A stretch of 64,000 nt of DNA from Streptosporangiaceae bacterium NEAU-GS5 (GTDB lineage Bacteria > Actinomycetota > Actinomycetes > Streptosporangiales > Streptosporangiaceae), in NCBI GenBank assembly GCA_017592665.1, contig JAGFNW010000004.1, positions 124,001 through 188,000 of the forward strand, read 5' to 3'. Every line of letters begins with the position of its first letter. Position 1 is the stretch's first letter. Below are positions 62,321 to 64,000 of this stretch, one piece after another. Below the pieces are notes generated by a model. That model was not told where the DNA came from, searched no databases, and worked only from the letters and a program-made list of their open reading frames with translations. The translations under genes and the position numbers were made by a program.

Positions 62321-63885
62321 CGCCCGGCGCGGAGGAGTCCGTACGTGACGGCCTGCTCGAGGGCCTGCCAGGAGGCCTCGATGATGTTCTCGTCGACGCC
62401 CACGGTGGCCCACTCGGCGTCGGCGTCGCTGGAGGTGACCAGCACGCGGGTGACGGCGTCGGTGCCGTGGGTGCCCTCGAGTATGCGTACCTTGAAGTCG
62501 ATCAGCTCGACCGCGGCCAGCTCGGGATAGAGCTTCTCCAGGGCCAGCCGCACGGCCTTGTCGAGCGCGTTGACGGGGCCGACGCCCTCGCCGGTGGCGA
62601 CGATCCGCTCGCCCTTGGCGTGCAGCTTGACGGTGGCCTCGGAGACCACGTCGCCGGTGGTGCGCCGCTCGACGATGACGCGCCACGACTCGACCTCGAA
62701 GTGCCGTTCCTTGACGCCGTTGACCGTGTCGCGGAGCAGCAGCTCGAAGGAGGCGTCGGCGGCCTCGAAGGTGTAGCCGCGCGCCTCCATGTCCTTGACC
62801 CGGTCGACCAGCTCGCGCGACTGGTCGGCGGACAGGCTGTATCCCAGCTCACGGCCCTTCAGCTCGACCGAGGCGCGGCCGGCCATGTCGGAGACGAGCA
62901 TCCGCATGTCGTTGCCCACCTCCTCCGGATCGATGTGCTGGTAGAGGTTGGGGTCGACCTTGACGGCGCTGGCGTGGATGCCGGCCTTGTGCGCGAACGC
63001 CGACATCCCGACGTACGGCTGGTGCGAGTTGGGGGTGACGTTGGTGACCTCGGTGATCGCGTGCGCGATCCGGGTCATGTCCCGCAGCGACTGCGGGGGC
63101 ACCAGCTCATATCCCCGCTTGAGCTGGAGGTTGGCGACGACCGTGAACAGGTTGGCGTTGCCGGACCGCTCGCCGTAGCCGTTGGCGCAGCCCTGCACGT
63201 GGTCGGCGCCCGCGGCGACCGCGGCGAGCGTGTTGGCGACGGCGCAGCCCGTGTCGTCGTGGCAGTGGATGCCGACCCGCGCGCCCGTCCCCACCGCGGT
63301 GTGCACGATCTCGGCCAGCTCGTCGGGGAGCATGCCGCCGTTGGTGTCGCAGAGCGCGATCACCGACGCGCCGGCCTCCGCCGCGACCCTGACCACTTCG
63401 AGCGCGTACGCCGGGTTGGAGCGGTAACCGTCGAAGAAGTGCTCGGCGTCCAGGAACACCCTCTGCCCTCCCGCGCGGAGATGCTCGACCGTGTCGCGGA
63501 TCATCGCGAGGTTCTCGTCGAGCGTCGTGCGGAGGGCCAGCTCGACGTGCCGGTCGTGACTCTTTGCCACAAGAGTCACGACCGGCGCGCCGGAATCGCG
63601 CAGTGCGGCGACCAGGGGGTCGTCGGCCGCCTTCACGCCTGCCCGGCGGGTCGCGCCGAACGCGGCGAGCTGCGCGTGCTTCAGGTCGAGCTCGGTCTGA
63701 GCCCGCCGGAAGAATTCGGTGTCCTTGGGGATGGCGCCCGGCCAGCCGCCCTCGATGAAGCCGACGCCAAGGCCGTCCAGGTGGCGAGCGATGGCCAGTT
63801 TGTCGGCCACGGAGAGGGTGAGTCCCTCTTGCTGCGCTCCGTCACGGAGCGTCGTGTCGTACACGTGGAAGCCGTCGTCGGCCAT
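62317..63885 (-). CDS. cimA: Citramalate synthase
   Basis: Condenses pyruvate with acetyl-CoA to citramalate for isoleucine synthesis by the threonine-independent route. 522 aa. The HMGL-like barrel has VYDTTLRDGAQQEGL (metal Asp and Arg), FIEGGWPGA, ALCDTNGGMLP, HCHDDTGCAVAN and GCANGYGERSGNANL; the C-terminal LeuA dimer/allosteric domain (about 380-520) is present. ATG 63885 has an AAGGAG site; earlier ATGs in frame are less likely. Its 5' side holds tandem hairpins that may attenuate transcription. Shares the pathway with leuCD at 47 kb. Confidence 0.95.
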   Translation of the reverse strand: MADDGFHVYDTTLRDGAQQEGLTLSVADKLAIARHLDGLGVGFIEGGWPGAIPKDTEFFRRAQTELDLKHAQLAAFGATRRAGVKAADDPLVAALRDSGAPVVTLVAKSHDRHVELALRTTLDENLAMIRDTVEHLRAGGQRVFLDAEHFFDGYRSNPAYALEVVRVAAEAGASVIALCDTNGGMLPDELAEIVHTAVGTGARVGIHCHDDTGCAVANTLAAVAAGADHVQGCANGYGERSGNANLFTVVANLQLKRGYELVPPQSLRDMTRIAHAITEVTNVTPNSHQPYVGMSAFAHKAGIHASAVKVDPNLYQHIDPEEVGNDMRMLVSDMAGRASVELKGRELGYSLSADQSRELVDRVKDMEARGYTFEAADASFELLLRDTVNGVKERHFEVESWRVIVERRTTGDVVSEATVKLHAKGERIVATGEGVGPVNALDKAVRLALEKLYPELAAVELIDFKVRILEGTHGTDAVTRVLVTSSDADAEWATVGVDENIIEASWQALEQAVTYGLLRAGR

Positions 63886-63929
63886 CGGATTCTCCTTGGA
63901 AGGAAAGACACTCGCGAGGAAAACAAAAA

Positions 63930-63954
63930 GACCCCTCACGGACGTGAGAGGTCT
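63930..63954 (-). terminator. Intrinsic terminator or attenuator before cimA
   Basis: GACC-CTCAC (63930-63939) pairs with GTGAG-GGTC (63944-63953) with one mismatch, followed on the minus strand by CTTTTTGTTTTCC (63929-63917). It lies 45 bp before the cimA start in cimA's direction, so it either ends the upstream gene or attenuates cimA. Confidence 0.7.
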
Positions 63955-63989
63955 GCGCGCCGGCCAGGTCCTGATTTCAGCCGGCGCGC
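63955..63989 (-). promoter_or_regulatory. GC-rich hairpin directly before the terminator
   Basis: GCGCGCCGGC (63955-63964) and GCCGGCGCGC (63980-63989) form a perfect 10-bp stem with a 15-nt loop, adjoining the 63930 hairpin. The two could be alternative structures of a leader; the window ends 11 bp further, so upstream context is missing. Confidence 0.45.
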
Positions 63990-64000
63990 CTGCTGATAAT

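Overview
This window is chromosomal DNA of a high-GC actinobacterium. Very high third-position GC, many GTG/TTG starts, an NdgR-type IclR regulator divergent from leuCD, a CofC homologue (coenzyme F420 synthesis), a SigR/SigH-type sigma factor, zinc-type ribosomal proteins L28 and L32 and an ECF42/DGPF pair all fit the Streptosporangiales (Nonomuraea/Streptosporangium-like). That placement is an inference from gene content and order; nothing in the window names the species.

Layout. 1-38: first codons of a divergent FAD/NAD-binding protein. 0.2-2.06 kb: typA. 2.06-3.31 kb: non-coding region built on a perfect 149-bp inverted repeat. 3.3-15.7 kb: accessory genes (28-codon membrane peptide, polysaccharide deacetylase, DUF2461, DMT exporter, MEDS/ATPase protein convergent with a SigR-like sigma factor, Cds1-like PLP enzyme, a two-component system divergent from an ABC exporter, a TPR protein). 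15.8-29.1 kb: a long minus-strand housekeeping cluster read dak-recG-rsmD-coaD-yceD-rpmF-rnc-mutM-acyP-coiled-coil gene-smc-ftsY, joining CoA synthesis, ribosome and RNA maturation, DNA repair, chromosome segregation and the SRP receptor. 29.3-32.7 kb: rpmB, AraC regulator, VOC protein, membrane protein, VapBC. 32.8-37.3 kb: thiD, a repeat-rich membrane-anchored protein, thiL, a one-domain Lrp protein, DUF3515. 37.3-41.3 kb: minus-strand plsC-gpsA-cystathionine lyase-ddl operon, divergent from cofC. 42.0-45.6 kb: DHA2 exporter with divergent TetR regulator and a shortened MFS protein. 45.7-49.4 kb: S1/cold-shock-like protein, hup, leuD, leuC, ndgR. 49.4-53.3 kb: acidic protein, thioesterase, ECF42 sigma with its DGPF partner. 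53.3-54.0 kb: two repeat arrays, tRNA-Glu(CTC), tRNA-Gln(CTG). 54.1-64.0 kb: M3 peptidase, ankyrin protein, gltX, FAH hydrolase, YCII protein, alpha/beta hydrolase, secreted heparinase-like protein, cimA.

The core genes serve branched-chain amino acid synthesis (leuC, leuD, ndgR, cimA), thiamine pyrophosphate (thiD, thiL), phospholipid (plsC, gpsA), peptidoglycan (ddl), F420 (cofC), translation (typA, rpmB, rpmF, gltX, two tRNAs) and chromosome structure (smc, hup). I found no prophage, insertion sequence, CRISPR array or biosynthetic cluster.

Most interesting observations: an SMC whose hinge looks largely missing; a possible structured RNA of about 137 nt between recG and rsmD; a mirror-symmetric array of six 11-bp motifs spaced about 41 bp apart; the 149-bp perfect inverted repeat; an MFS gene with an apparent in-frame internal loss; a thiL whose Shine-Dalgarno points to an ATC codon; and at least eleven genes with a TANNNT box 6-7 nt before the start codon, suggesting leaderless transcripts.
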